Position numbers and translations under genes: made by a program
Part shown: one piece after another, positions 56,122 to 64,000 of the stretch
Layout of the letters: each line of letters starts with the position of its first letter
How positions within the stretch are numbered: the first letter of the stretch is position 1
Notes under the pieces: generated by a model
The model's input: only the letters and a program-made list of their open reading frames with translations
Told to the model about the DNA's origin: nothing
The model's database searches: none
Source of the DNA: Methylobacterium sp. J-070
GTDB lineage: Bacteria; Pseudomonadota; Alphaproteobacteria; Rhizobiales; Beijerinckiaceae
Assembly (NCBI RefSeq): GCF_022829385.1
Contig: NZ_JAKSXX010000165.1
Coordinates: 62,001-126,000, forward strand
Direction of reading: 5' to 3'
Length of the DNA stretch: 64,000 nt

Positions 56122-57765
56122 TCAGGCCGGCAGCGGCACCCGCGGCTCGGTGTGGTCGTAGAGGCGGGGCGGCGGGATCTCGTCCGTCGCGCCCATCCGC
56201 TGGACGAGGTGGTCGGCGACCCGGAGCGCGTTGGCGATGATCGTCAGCGTCGGGTTCACCGCACCGATCGACGGGAAGAAGCCGGCGTCGGTCACGTAGA
56301 GGTTGTCCAGCTCGTGGGCCTTGCAGTCCCGGTCGAGCACCGAGGTCGCGGGGTCATCGCCGAACCGCAGGGTGCCGGCCTGATGGGCCGTCCCGCCGAT
56401 CGGCACGTTCTTGCCGAGGTAGAGCGCGCGGTCGAACAGGTGCGGGTGGATGTCGGTGAAGCTGCAGATCTCGCGCAGCTTGTGCCGCAGCCGCTTGTGC
56501 GCCTCCACGTTGGTCTCGGTGAGGTCGAGATGGACCTCGCCGTCCTTGTAGAACACCCGGTTCTGAGCGAGCGGCACGTCCTCGGAGGTCAGCCAGAAAT
56601 CGACGGAGTGCTTGGCGATCCAGTCGAACGGCTTGTCGGGGAACCACTGCAGGAAGCCCGGCAGGCCCTCGCCGTGGATCTGCGCCCCGTCCGACTTGCC
56701 GACCATCTGGATGTGGCCGAGGGGAAAGGTCCAGGCGTCCTTCGGATCCGGGTCGCCGAAGTAGAAGTCGTTGAGCCCGAGCGTCTTCTGGAAGCGGGTC
56801 GGGTTCGGCGTCTTGGAGAGCGCCAGGACCGTTGAGTTGTTGTGGCGCATGTAGTTGCGCCCGACCTGATCCGACCTGTTGGCGAGGCCGTTCGGATGTT
56901 GTGCACTGGCTGACCGCAGCAGCAGCAGCGCCGACGAGAGGGCGCCGCAGGCGACCACGACGAGGTCGGCGGAGGCCTCGAAGGGCGCGCCGTCCCGGTT
57001 GCCGACCACGCCCGTGACGGTGCGGCCCGCGGGATCCGTCATCAGGCGCTCGATATAGGTGCGGGTCAGGAGCGTCAGGTTCGGGCAGTCCCGCAGGGCC
57101 GGATCCACCACCATGGTCTGGGCGTCGGACTTGCCGTTGGTGGGGCAGGGGAAGCCGTCGAAGGATTCGCACTTGATGCACGGCGAGGTCGGGACGGCCC
57201 TCCCGTCCTTCTCCACCAGGCGCACGCCCACCGGCAGGTGAAACGGGTGATGGCCGGCCTGCTTCAGGTTGTCGAACAGCTCCTGGATCCGCGGCTCGTG
57301 CGAGACCGGCGGATGCCCGTAGGGCTTGCGCGACCAGGGTTCGGTCGGGTCCTCGCCGCGCAGGCCGTGGACGTGGAACAGGTCCTCGGCCGCCTGATAG
57401 TACGGCTCGAATTCGTCGTAGCCCACCGGCCAGGCGGGCGCGACGCCGTCTTGGTGGCGGATCTCGGAAAAGTCCTGCTCGCGCAGGCGGAACAGGACCG
57501 AGCCGTAGAATTTCGAATTGCCGCCGACATAGTAGTGCAGCCCCGGGTGGAAGCTGCGGCCGTCCGAGGCGTACCACGTCTCCTTGGCCTGGTAGACGCC
57601 GTCGACGATCACCGCCTGGCTGTCCCAGTTCCGCGGCTCGCGCAGCAGGTAGTCGCCGCGCTCGATCAGCAGGATGCGCTTGCCGGTCTGGGCAAGGCGC
57701 CACGCCATCGTCCCGCCCCCCGGACCGGATCCGACGATGATGACATCGTAGTGCTCACCGGGCAT
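56122..57765 (-). CDS. GMC-family FAD oxidoreductase
   Basis: A 547-residue flavoprotein. The FAD-binding dinucleotide fold is at the N-terminus (YDVIIVGSGPGGGTMAWRLA, then KRILLIERGDYLLREP), with GMC signature 1-like HYYVGGNSKFYGSVLFRL. The C-terminal catalytic part has GGTAHQAGTLRFGDDPATSV and DAGFFPSIGAVNPTLTIIAN (His and Asn of the active site). A Cys pair region (SPCIKCESFDGFPCPTNGK) is typical of the glucose/gluconate or cholesterol-like GMC branch. It oxidises a hydroxyl group; the natural substrate and electron acceptor are unknown. Confidence 0.9.
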   Translation of the reverse strand: MPGEHYDVIIVGSGPGGGTMAWRLAQTGKRILLIERGDYLLREPRNWDSQAVIVDGVYQAKETWYASDGRSFHPGLHYYVGGNSKFYGSVLFRLREQDFSEIRHQDGVAPAWPVGYDEFEPYYQAAEDLFHVHGLRGEDPTEPWSRKPYGHPPVSHEPRIQELFDNLKQAGHHPFHLPVGVRLVEKDGRAVPTSPCIKCESFDGFPCPTNGKSDAQTMVVDPALRDCPNLTLLTRTYIERLMTDPAGRTVTGVVGNRDGAPFEASADLVVVACGALSSALLLLRSASAQHPNGLANRSDQVGRNYMRHNNSTVLALSKTPNPTRFQKTLGLNDFYFGDPDPKDAWTFPLGHIQMVGKSDGAQIHGEGLPGFLQWFPDKPFDWIAKHSVDFWLTSEDVPLAQNRVFYKDGEVHLDLTETNVEAHKRLRHKLREICSFTDIHPHLFDRALYLGKNVPIGGTAHQAGTLRFGDDPATSVLDRDCKAHELDNLYVTDAGFFPSIGAVNPTLTIIANALRVADHLVQRMGATDEIPPPRLYDHTEPRVPLPA

Positions 57766-57981
57766 GTGCCGCCTCCGTCCGGGCCGCTGTCCTGGCCGCC
57801 GTATTGGCAGGCAACTCGTGAGCCGCTTTTCGGATCACGCGCCGGACACCTTTCCGGCGGCTCATCGCGGTCGCGGTCGGGCCGGCGCCCGCCGCAACCG
57901 CCGGTTAAGCCCCTTTCCCAACGCCGCCTTCAGCTTCGCCTGCGATCCTGCCTCCGACCGGCCTCCGCCGGGGAGGCACGC

Positions 57982-60012
57982 ATGATCGAGGACATCGCCC
58001 TGGTCCTGGCGCTCGCCGTCGGGACGCTCCTGGCGCTCGACCGCTGGCGGTCGCGCGGGGCGCTGTCCGACGAGAACGAGGCCGAGCGGCTGCAGGATCG
58101 CATCTGGCGGATCAGCGAGAGCGAGGATCGCTACCGGGCCCTGGTGGCCGCAACCACGGAGATCATCGTCCAGCGGGACCCCCGGGGCCGCATCACCTAC
58201 GCCAACGAGGCCTATGCCCGCCTGCTTGGCCGCGAGCCGATCGACCTGCTCGGCGCGCAGACCGAACTCGAGATCCTCGACCGCCACGCAGTCCAGGTCG
58301 GGGACGACGGGGTCCGTCGCATGGAGGCGCAGGTCCGGGCCGCCGACGGCCGCGTGCGCTGGTTCGCCCTCGTGGAGATGCCGATGGCGCACGGCGACGC
58401 GATGCACTGGCTGTGCGCGGGCCGGGACGTGACGGCCCGCGTCGAGGCGATCCGCAGCCGCGACGGAGCCCTGGAGCGGGCCGAGGCGGCGAGCGTGGCG
58501 AAATCCCGCTTCCTGGCGACGGTGAGCCACGAGATGCGCACGCCGCTCAACGGCATTCTGGGCATGGCCGACCTCGTCCTCGGGACCGACCTCGACGCCG
58601 AGCAGCGCACCTACGTGGAGGCCGTGCGCACCAGCGGTCAGGCTCTGCTTGGCCTGATCGACGGGGTCCTCGACTTCTCGCGGATCGAGGCCGGGCGCCT
58701 CGATCTGGCGGCCGAGCCCTTCGACCTGCCGGCGCTCGCCGAAGGCGTGGTCGAGTTGCTGGCGCCGCGGGCGCAGGACAAGGGGATCGAGATCGCCCTC
58801 GACGTCGCCGCGGATTTCCCGTCCGGGGTGGTGGGCGACCCAGACCGGGTCCGGCAGATCCTGATCAATCTGGCGGGCAACGCCATCAAATTCACAGAGC
58901 GCGGCGGCGTCGGCGTCAGCCTGGGCTACACCCGTGACGAGCCCGGCGGCGGCGTCGTGCTGGCGGTGGCCGATACCGGCCCCGGCATCCCGGAGGACCG
59001 GCTGCCGATCCTGTTCGAGGAGTTCGAGCAGGGTGACGGCAGCCCGAGCCGCAGCCATGAGGGCACCGGGTTGGGTCTCGCCATCACCCGGCGCCTCGTC
59101 ACACGGATGGGCGGCCGGATCGACGCGGAGTCGCGTGTCGGGCGGGGTTCGACCTTCCGGGTCGTGCTGCCGCTGGCAGAGATCGCCGGGGTCGGACACG
59201 GCTCGCGCGACCCGCTGCCCCACCGTGCCGGCCTGCGCTGCCTGATCGTGGCTGATTCGCCGTTCCAGGCGCCCTATCTCGCCCGCAGCCTGTCCCGCGC
59301 CGGTGCCGCCACCGTGATCGTCGACACCGTGGAGGCCGGACTCGATGCCCTGTCGGGGGCGGCGTTCGACGCGGTGCTGGCCGACCGGGCCCTGGGCGAC
59401 GCGGCGGTGCGGCAGATCGCCGACGCGGCGCGCGCCTGCGGGGTGCGCACCAGCCTCGTCCTGCTCTCGCCCTTCGACCGTCGCGGGTTCGGTGCGCCGG
59501 GCGCGGCGGGCTTCGGCGGCTATCTGATCAAGCCGGTCCGCACCCGGTCGCTGTTCGAGCGGCTGCTCGCGCCGGCCATCCCGCCCGAGACCGCCGCCGC
59601 GCCGCCCCCGGCCCCCTCCCGGATCGGCAGCGGCCTGCGCATCCTGCTCGCCGAGGACAACCCGATCAACGCCCTGCTGGCGACCCGCGCTCTGGAGCGT
59701 CTCGGCGCCGCGGTGGTCCACGCGGTCGACGGCGTCGAGGCGCTGGAGCGGCTGGATTCGGACGGCCCGTTCGATCTCGCCCTGATCGACGTGCGCATGC
59801 CCCGCCTCGACGGGCACGAGACCGCCCGGCGGATCCGCGCCGCCGAAGCCGCCGGGTCGGGCCGGCTGCACCTCGTCGCGCTCACCGCCAATGCCGGCCG
59901 CGAGGACGAGATCGCCGCCCGGGAGGCGGGGTTCGACGGCTTCCTGGCCAAGCCGCTCAACCTGAAGCTCCTCCCGTCCCTGCTGGAGCGGCGATCCGAG
60001 CGGGCGGCCTGA
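57982..60012 (+). CDS. Hybrid histidine kinase (PAS-HisKA-HATPase-REC-REC)
   Basis: A 676-residue protein. An N-terminal hydrophobic helix ([18 protein letters not shown]) is followed by a PAS domain ([20 protein letters not shown]) and HisKA with [20 protein letters not shown]. The HATPase has [36 protein letters not shown] and [13 protein letters not shown]. The first receiver is degenerate (LIVADSPFQ; only one of the two acidic residues). The second is canonical ([37 protein letters not shown]). GGGGAGGCACGC precedes the ATG. No Hpt or cognate regulator is next to it. Confidence 0.92.
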   Translation: MIEDIALVLALAVGTLLALDRWRSRGALSDENEAERLQDRIWRISESEDRYRALVAATTEIIVQRDPRGRITYANEAYARLLGREPIDLLGAQTELEILDRHAVQVGDDGVRRMEAQVRAADGRVRWFALVEMPMAHGDAMHWLCAGRDVTARVEAIRSRDGALERAEAASVAKSRFLATVSHEMRTPLNGILGMADLVLGTDLDAEQRTYVEAVRTSGQALLGLIDGVLDFSRIEAGRLDLAAEPFDLPALAEGVVELLAPRAQDKGIEIALDVAADFPSGVVGDPDRVRQILINLAGNAIKFTERGGVGVSLGYTRDEPGGGVVLAVADTGPGIPEDRLPILFEEFEQGDGSPSRSHEGTGLGLAITRRLVTRMGGRIDAESRVGRGSTFRVVLPLAEIAGVGHGSRDPLPHRAGLRCLIVADSPFQAPYLARSLSRAGAATVIVDTVEAGLDALSGAAFDAVLADRALGDAAVRQIADAARACGVRTSLVLLSPFDRRGFGAPGAAGFGGYLIKPVRTRSLFERLLAPAIPPETAAAPPPAPSRIGSGLRILLAEDNPINALLATRALERLGAAVVHAVDGVEALERLDSDGPFDLALIDVRMPRLDGHETARRIRAAEAAGSGRLHLVALTANAGREDEIAAREAGFDGFLAKPLNLKLLPSLLERRSERAA

Positions 60013-60113
60013 GGCGGCCCGGCTCACCCTCCGGACCCCACCGGTCTCGGCGCATCGGGGCGGCGGGCTCGTCCGACGCTCAGGTCCCGCCGCCGGGAGC
60101 GACGGGGAGTGCC

Positions 60114-60917
60114 TCAGCCGAAGATGATCAGGCCCGCGAAACCCAGGGCGCCGACGATGATCCGCCACCACGCGAACAGCCAGAAGCCGTGGCGCGAGAC
60201 GTAGTCGAGGAGCACCCGCACCACGAACAGCGCCGCGATGAACGACACGACGAAGCCGATCACGATCAGCCCGACGTCGTTGGCCGAAAGGTATTTGTAG
60301 TTGTCCAGCAGGTCCTTGGCGAAGGCGCCCGCCATCGTGGGCATCGCCAGATAGAACGAGAACTCGGTGGCCGAGCGCTTGTCGGCCCCCATCAGCATCG
60401 CGCCCACGATGGTGGCGCCGGAGCGCGAGACGCCGGGGATCATGGCGAGGCACTGGAAGATGCCGATCTTCAGGTCCATCGGCAGCGAGAAGTCGTAGAC
60501 GTCGGTCTTCTTCACGTCGAGGTCTGTGTCGTCGATGACCAGCAGCACCAGCCCGCCCGCCACCAGGGTCGCGCAGACGATCCACGGGTTGAACAGGTAC
60601 GCCTTGATCATCTTGGAGAAGATGCCGCCGATGATGGCCGCCGGCAGGAAGGCGACCAGGATCCCCAGCACGAAGCGGCGCGCCTTCGGGTCGGACGGCA
60701 CCGCCGTGGCGATCCCCAGCAGGCGCCGGAAATAGACCGCCAGGATCGCCAGGATCGCGCCGAGCTGGATCAGCACCTCGAAGGTGTTGTTGGGCGAGTG
60801 GAAGCCGATGAAGTGGCCGACCAGCAGCTGATGGCCCGTGGACGAGACCGGGATGAACTCGGTCGCGCCCTCCACGAGCGCCAGCAAGACCGCCTTGCCG
60901 ATACTTGCCAGATCCAT
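60114..60917 (-). CDS. uppP: Undecaprenyl-diphosphatase
   Basis: A 267-residue polytopic membrane protein of the BacA/UppP family. The catalytic motifs are [20 protein letters not shown] at the N-terminus and [20 protein letters not shown] near residue 160-180. It dephosphorylates undecaprenyl diphosphate to recycle the lipid carrier for peptidoglycan and O-antigen. Its length is normal. It is divergent from the fzlA-queG cluster. The low similarity to neighbours in direction suggests a separate promoter in the 60918-61166 gap. Confidence 0.96.
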   Translation of the reverse strand: MDLASIGKAVLLALVEGATEFIPVSSTGHQLLVGHFIGFHSPNNTFEVLIQLGAILAILAVYFRRLLGIATAVPSDPKARRFVLGILVAFLPAAIIGGIFSKMIKAYLFNPWIVCATLVAGGLVLLVIDDTDLDVKKTDVYDFSLPMDLKIGIFQCLAMIPGVSRSGATIVGAMLMGADKRSATEFSFYLAMPTMAGAFAKDLLDNYKYLSANDVGLIVIGFVVSFIAALFVVRVLLDYVSRHGFWLFAWWRIIVGALGFAGLIIFG

Positions 60918-61166
60918 CGTGCTGCCTCGCGCCCGGGCGCACGCCGGCCCATGCCGGGCGCGCCGCGAACCGCTTCAATACTCGTGCCGCTGACTGTGCC
61001 CATCATGGTTGACGGGCGGTTACCGCAGCCGGCTGCGCGTGTTAAGGGCTCGGCAACGGTCGGGCAATAACGCTTGGTCCGAAGTCCTGCGCGACCACGT
61101 CGTGCGCGTCGGGGCCGACGCGCGGGCCCCGCCGCACCGTCAGACCGAACTCCACGCACGGCCTCG

Positions 61167-61859
61167 ATGGCAACCCTCTACCACTTCCCCTTCTGCGCGA
61201 ATTCCCGCTTCATCCGTCTCGTGCTCGCCGAGATGGGCATGGAGCCGACGCTGTTCGAGGAACGGCCCTGGGAGCGCCGCGACGACTTCCTGCTGATCAA
61301 CCCGGCGGGAACGACCCCGGTTCTGCTGGAGCAGAACGGCCACGTGATCCCGGGGGCGGGCGTGATCGCCGAATATCTCGACGAGACCCGCGGGCTCGGC
61401 CTGTCGGGACGGCGGATGATGCCCGACGAGACGGTCGACCGGGTCGAGGTGCGGCGCCTCCTCGACTGGTTCCTGGTCAAGTTCGATTCCGAGGTGACGG
61501 GGTACCTCGTCAACGAGAAGATCTCGAAGCGCTTCATGGCGGCGAACGAGGGCGGAGGCCCGCCCGACATGAACGCGATCCGGGCCGCGCGCACCAACGT
61601 GCGCTATCACCTCAAGTATATCGGCTACCTGATCGCCCGCCGGCGCTGGATCGCCGGCGACAACCTGACCTACGCCGATCTCGCGGCGGCGGCCCATCTC
61701 TCCTGCGTCGACTATCTCGGCGACGTCCCGTGGGACGAGGACGAGATGGCGCGGAACTGGTACGCTCGGATCAAGTCGCGGCCCTCGTTCCGCGGCCTGC
61801 TCGCCGACCGGGTGCCCGGAATGGTTCCGGCCGGCCATTACGCGGATCTGGATTTCTGA
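61167..61859 (+). CDS. fzlA: GST-fold FtsZ-binding cell-division protein
   Basis: A 230-residue glutathione S-transferase-fold protein. The thioredoxin-like N-domain (YHFPFCANSRFIRLVLAEMG, RPWERRDDFLLINPAGTTPV, VIAEYLDET) and helical C-domain (WFLVKFDSEVTGYLVNEKI; NLTYADLAAAAHLSCVDYLG) are followed by the characteristic end KSRPSFRGLLADRVPG ... HYADLDF. That ending and the fixed neighbourhood with queG and an SDR gene match the alphaproteobacterial FzlA group, which binds FtsZ and controls constriction. A normal detoxifying GST is the alternative. It is coupled to queG by a CTGA overlap. Confidence 0.8.
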   Translation: MATLYHFPFCANSRFIRLVLAEMGMEPTLFEERPWERRDDFLLINPAGTTPVLLEQNGHVIPGAGVIAEYLDETRGLGLSGRRMMPDETVDRVEVRRLLDWFLVKFDSEVTGYLVNEKISKRFMAANEGGGPPDMNAIRAARTNVRYHLKYIGYLIARRRWIAGDNLTYADLAAAAHLSCVDYLGDVPWDEDEMARNWYARIKSRPSFRGLLADRVPGMVPAGHYADLDF

Positions 61860-63031
61860 AACAGCGACGGATCCATCACGGTGCCGACCTGCGCCGGCTC
61901 CTGGAGGCCCGGGCCCGCGATCTGGGCTTCTGCGGCCTGCGCGTGACTCGGCCCGACCGTCTGCCGGACCTGCCGGGCCGCCTCTCGACCTGGCTCGCCG
62001 AGGGCGCCCACGGCACGATGGACTGGATGGCCGACCGGGCCGGCCAGCGCGCGAGCCCCATCAATCTCTGGCCCGGCCTGCGCAGCATCGTGGTCGTGGC
62101 GATGAGCTACCGGCCCGAGCAGGATCCGCTGTCGCTCCTGGCGCGGAAGGATCGGGGCGCGGTGGCGGCCTACGCGCAGCGGCGGGACTATCACGAGGTT
62201 TTGAAGGGGCGGCTGAAGGAGCTCGGCGGCTACCTCTCGGCGAAAGGCGACGTCCGGGTGAAGGTGTTCTGCGACACCGCTCCGGTGATGGAGAAGACGC
62301 TGGCGGAGGCGGCGGGGCTCGGCTGGCAGGGCAAGCACACGGTGCTGATCGACCGCCGGCACGGCAACTGGCTGCTTCTCGGGGCGATCTACACGAGCGC
62401 GGAGTTCGAGCCCGACGCGCCGGGACGCGACCATTGCGGGTCCTGCCGCGCTTGCCTCGACGTCTGCCCCACCGCGGCGTTCCCGGCGCCCTACCGCCTG
62501 GATGCGCGGCGCTGCATCTCGTACCTGACGATCGAGCACGCCGGGCCGATCCCGCCGGAGTTCCGCTCCGCGATCGGCAACCGGATCTTCGGCTGCGACG
62601 ACTGCCTCGCCGTCTGTCCCTGGAACAAGTTCGCCCGCACGGCCGCCGAGACGCGTCTCGCGGCCCGGGCGGATCTGGCCTCGCCCGCGTTGGCGGACCT
62701 CGCGGCCCTCGACGATGCAGCCTTCCGCCGGTTCTTCGCCGGCACGCCGGTGAAGCGGACGGGGCGGGACCGCTTCCTGCGCAATGTGATGATCGCAGTC
62801 GGGAATTCCGGGACACCGGACCTCGCCGACGCGGCCGTGGCCGGCCTCGCCGACGCGTCGCCGCTGGTGCGCGGCATGGCGGTCTGGGCCTGCGGCCGAT
62901 TGCTGGACCCGGAGGCGGTTGGCGCGCTGCACCGTCGTCACGGCGCGGCCGAGACCGATCCCCATGTGCGCGACGAGTGGCGGGCCGCCGGCTTGACGGA
63001 AGCGCGAGCGGGCGAGACATCCGCCGCATGA
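61856..63031 (+). CDS. queG: Epoxyqueuosine reductase
   Basis: A 391-residue protein. The cobalamin-binding front half has LRSIVVVAMSYRPEQDPLSL, RRDYHEVLKGRLKELG and KVFCDTAPVMEKTLAEAAGL. It is followed by WQGKHTVLIDRRHGNWLLLG and two [4Fe-4S] motifs, CGSCRACLDVCPTAA and CDDCLAVCPWN. A HEAT-like C-terminus follows (RNVMIAVGNSGTPDLADAAV). It performs the last step of queuosine synthesis in tRNA. No ATG, GTG or TTG lies near the conserved start; a CTG at 61856, overlapping the fzlA TGA as CTGA, gives the normal length. A GTG at 61730 would add 42 residues read out of fzlA. Confidence 0.9.
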   Translation: MKQRRIHHGADLRRLLEARARDLGFCGLRVTRPDRLPDLPGRLSTWLAEGAHGTMDWMADRAGQRASPINLWPGLRSIVVVAMSYRPEQDPLSLLARKDRGAVAAYAQRRDYHEVLKGRLKELGGYLSAKGDVRVKVFCDTAPVMEKTLAEAAGLGWQGKHTVLIDRRHGNWLLLGAIYTSAEFEPDAPGRDHCGSCRACLDVCPTAAFPAPYRLDARRCISYLTIEHAGPIPPEFRSAIGNRIFGCDDCLAVCPWNKFARTAAETRLAARADLASPALADLAALDDAAFRRFFAGTPVKRTGRDRFLRNVMIAVGNSGTPDLADAAVAGLADASPLVRGMAVWACGRLLDPEAVGALHRRHGAAETDPHVRDEWRAAGLTEARAGETSAA

Positions 63032-63891
63032 ATCTCTTCGTCTTCGGGCTCGGCTTCACCGGCCGCCGTTTCGCCGAGCGGGCGCGTGACCGATTCGGGA
63101 CCGTGCGCGCGACCGTCACGGAGGCCGCGGCCGCGGCGCGGATCGCGGCGGAGACGGGCTTCGCCATGCGCGCCTTCGGCCCGGAGGCCGACGATCCGCG
63201 GATCGCCGACGACCTCGCCGACACGGACGCGCTCCTCGTCTCGGCCCCGCCCGGCGCGGAGGGCGACCCGGTGCTCGCCCGCTACGCGGACGCGATCGCG
63301 GCCAGCCGGATCGCCTGGATCGGCTACCTCTCGACCATCGGGGTCTACGGCGACCAGGGCGGCGCCTGGATCGACGAGGCCACGGCCGCGGCCCCGCGGA
63401 GCACCCGGTCGAAGGTGCGGCTGGACGCGGAGGCGGCGTGGCTCGCCCTCGGCGCCGGGACCGGCAAGGCCGTGCAGGTCTTCCGCCTGTCGGGCATCTA
63501 CGGGCCGGGACGCAACCCGATCGTGAAGCTGCGCGAAGGCCGCTCCCAGCGGATCGTCAAGGCCGGCCAGGTCTTCAACCGCATCCACGTCGACGACATC
63601 GCCACGACGCTCCTCGCCTCGATCGACCGGCCGCGGCCCGGCGCCATCTACAACGTCACCGACGACGAGCCGACGGCGCCGCAGACCGTGACCGAGCACG
63701 CCGCCGCGCTCGCCGGCCTGCCGCTGCCGCCGGAGATCGACTTCGAGACCGCCGACCTGTCGCCGATGGCCCGCAGCTTCTACGGCGAGAACAAGCGCGT
63801 GCGGAACCGGCTGATCCGGGACGAACTCGGCGTCCGCCTCGCCTATCCGACCTATCGGGAGGGGCTGGCGGCGCTGAAGGATCAGCCCTGA
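63028..63891 (+). CDS. SDR-family NAD(P)-dependent epimerase/reductase
   Basis: A 287-residue extended SDR-like protein. The Rossmann start is MNLFVFGLGFTGRRFAERAR (GxGxxG). ALLVSAPPGAEGDP and IGYLSTIGVYGDQGG hold the Ser/Thr and Tyr region, and FRLSGIYGPGRNPI and NRIHVDDIATTL follow. Relatives include YeeZ/YbjT-type proteins. The ATG at 63028 overlaps the queG stop (ATGA), so it belongs to the fzlA-queG unit. Substrate unknown. Confidence 0.88.
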   Translation: MNLFVFGLGFTGRRFAERARDRFGTVRATVTEAAAAARIAAETGFAMRAFGPEADDPRIADDLADTDALLVSAPPGAEGDPVLARYADAIAASRIAWIGYLSTIGVYGDQGGAWIDEATAAAPRSTRSKVRLDAEAAWLALGAGTGKAVQVFRLSGIYGPGRNPIVKLREGRSQRIVKAGQVFNRIHVDDIATTLLASIDRPRPGAIYNVTDDEPTAPQTVTEHAAALAGLPLPPEIDFETADLSPMARSFYGENKRVRNRLIRDELGVRLAYPTYREGLAALKDQP

Positions 63892-64000
63892 TCAGGCTTC
63901 GAGATGGCGCTGACGCCCCAGGCGGCAGAGCAAACCGTCACGCGGGCCGGCCAGCATGGAGGCGACGTACAGGGCGCCCGCCGCCAGCACGATGGCCGGA
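63892..64000 (-). CDS. C-terminal end of an unidentified membrane protein (runs off the window)
   Basis: Only 35 residues are visible: a hydrophobic helix (PAIVLAAGALYVASMLAG) and a short basic tail (RLGRQRHLEA), ending at 63892. It is convergent with the SDR gene. The family cannot be told from this piece. Confidence 0.5.
   Translation of the reverse strand, partial: PAIVLAAGALYVASMLAGPRDGLLCRLGRQRHLEA

Overview
This window looks like a chromosome segment of a high-GC alphaproteobacterium, most likely Methylobacterium or a close relative. The grounds are the strongly GC-biased third codon positions, a MucR/Ros regulator, FzlA and DUF6894/DUF983-type proteins, polyhydroxyalkanoate genes, and Rhizobiales-style intergenic palindromes. 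The genus is inferred from gene content, not from a marker gene.

Layout. (1) 1-2340, minus strand: the start of an RND efflux adaptor, a single-domain rhodanese and a GT4 glycosyltransferase. (2) 2472-23899: an intact tRNA-Pro(GGG) followed by a ~21.4 kb integrated element. The element is bounded by a 45-bp direct repeat of the tRNA 3' end (2504-2548 and 23855-23899, one mismatch). A P4-type tyrosine integrase sits at its right end, and TGAACCCC motifs occur near both ends. The left half carries accessory genes: a Cys-less MucR, a three-gene ATGA-coupled operon behind a perfect 24-bp palindrome, DUF983, a low-GC SIR2-domain protein that is probably anti-phage, a DUF892 ferritin-like protein and two secreted Gly/Thr-rich peptides. 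The right half is a prophage remnant on the minus strand: tail tape measure, tail assembly protein with a canonical -1 slippery site, S49 head protease, HTH genes, a repeat-rich candidate origin, an AlpA regulator and the integrase. No terminase large subunit, portal, capsid or lysis gene was seen.

(3) 24215-30002: GGDEF-EAL protein, SCO1, periplasmic glucan biosynthesis protein (OpgG/OpgD) and small envelope or unknown proteins. (4) 30525-36805: rpoN, glmU and glmS (UDP-GlcNAc supply) and an M20 peptidase. (5) 36809-39613: decay zone with an aldo/keto reductase relic, intergenic repeats, a class C beta-lactamase-fold hydrolase and a chemoreceptor relic. (6) 39614-44181: LuxR-type response regulator, then a tightly overlapped marR-FUSC-DUF1656-HlyD efflux operon.

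(7) 44331-53284: six minus-strand genes for SSADH, acyl CoA-transferase, class III PHA synthase (PhaC, PhaE), iron alcohol dehydrogenase and a ThDP enzyme. Together they could channel C4 semialdehyde/hydroxyacid units into a polyester. ~180-bp repeats sit in two of the gaps between them. (8) 53552-64000: DUF2252, a NodD-like LysR, GMC oxidoreductase, hybrid histidine kinase, uppP, and the coupled fzlA-queG-SDR cluster. The last of these appears to use a CTG start for queG.
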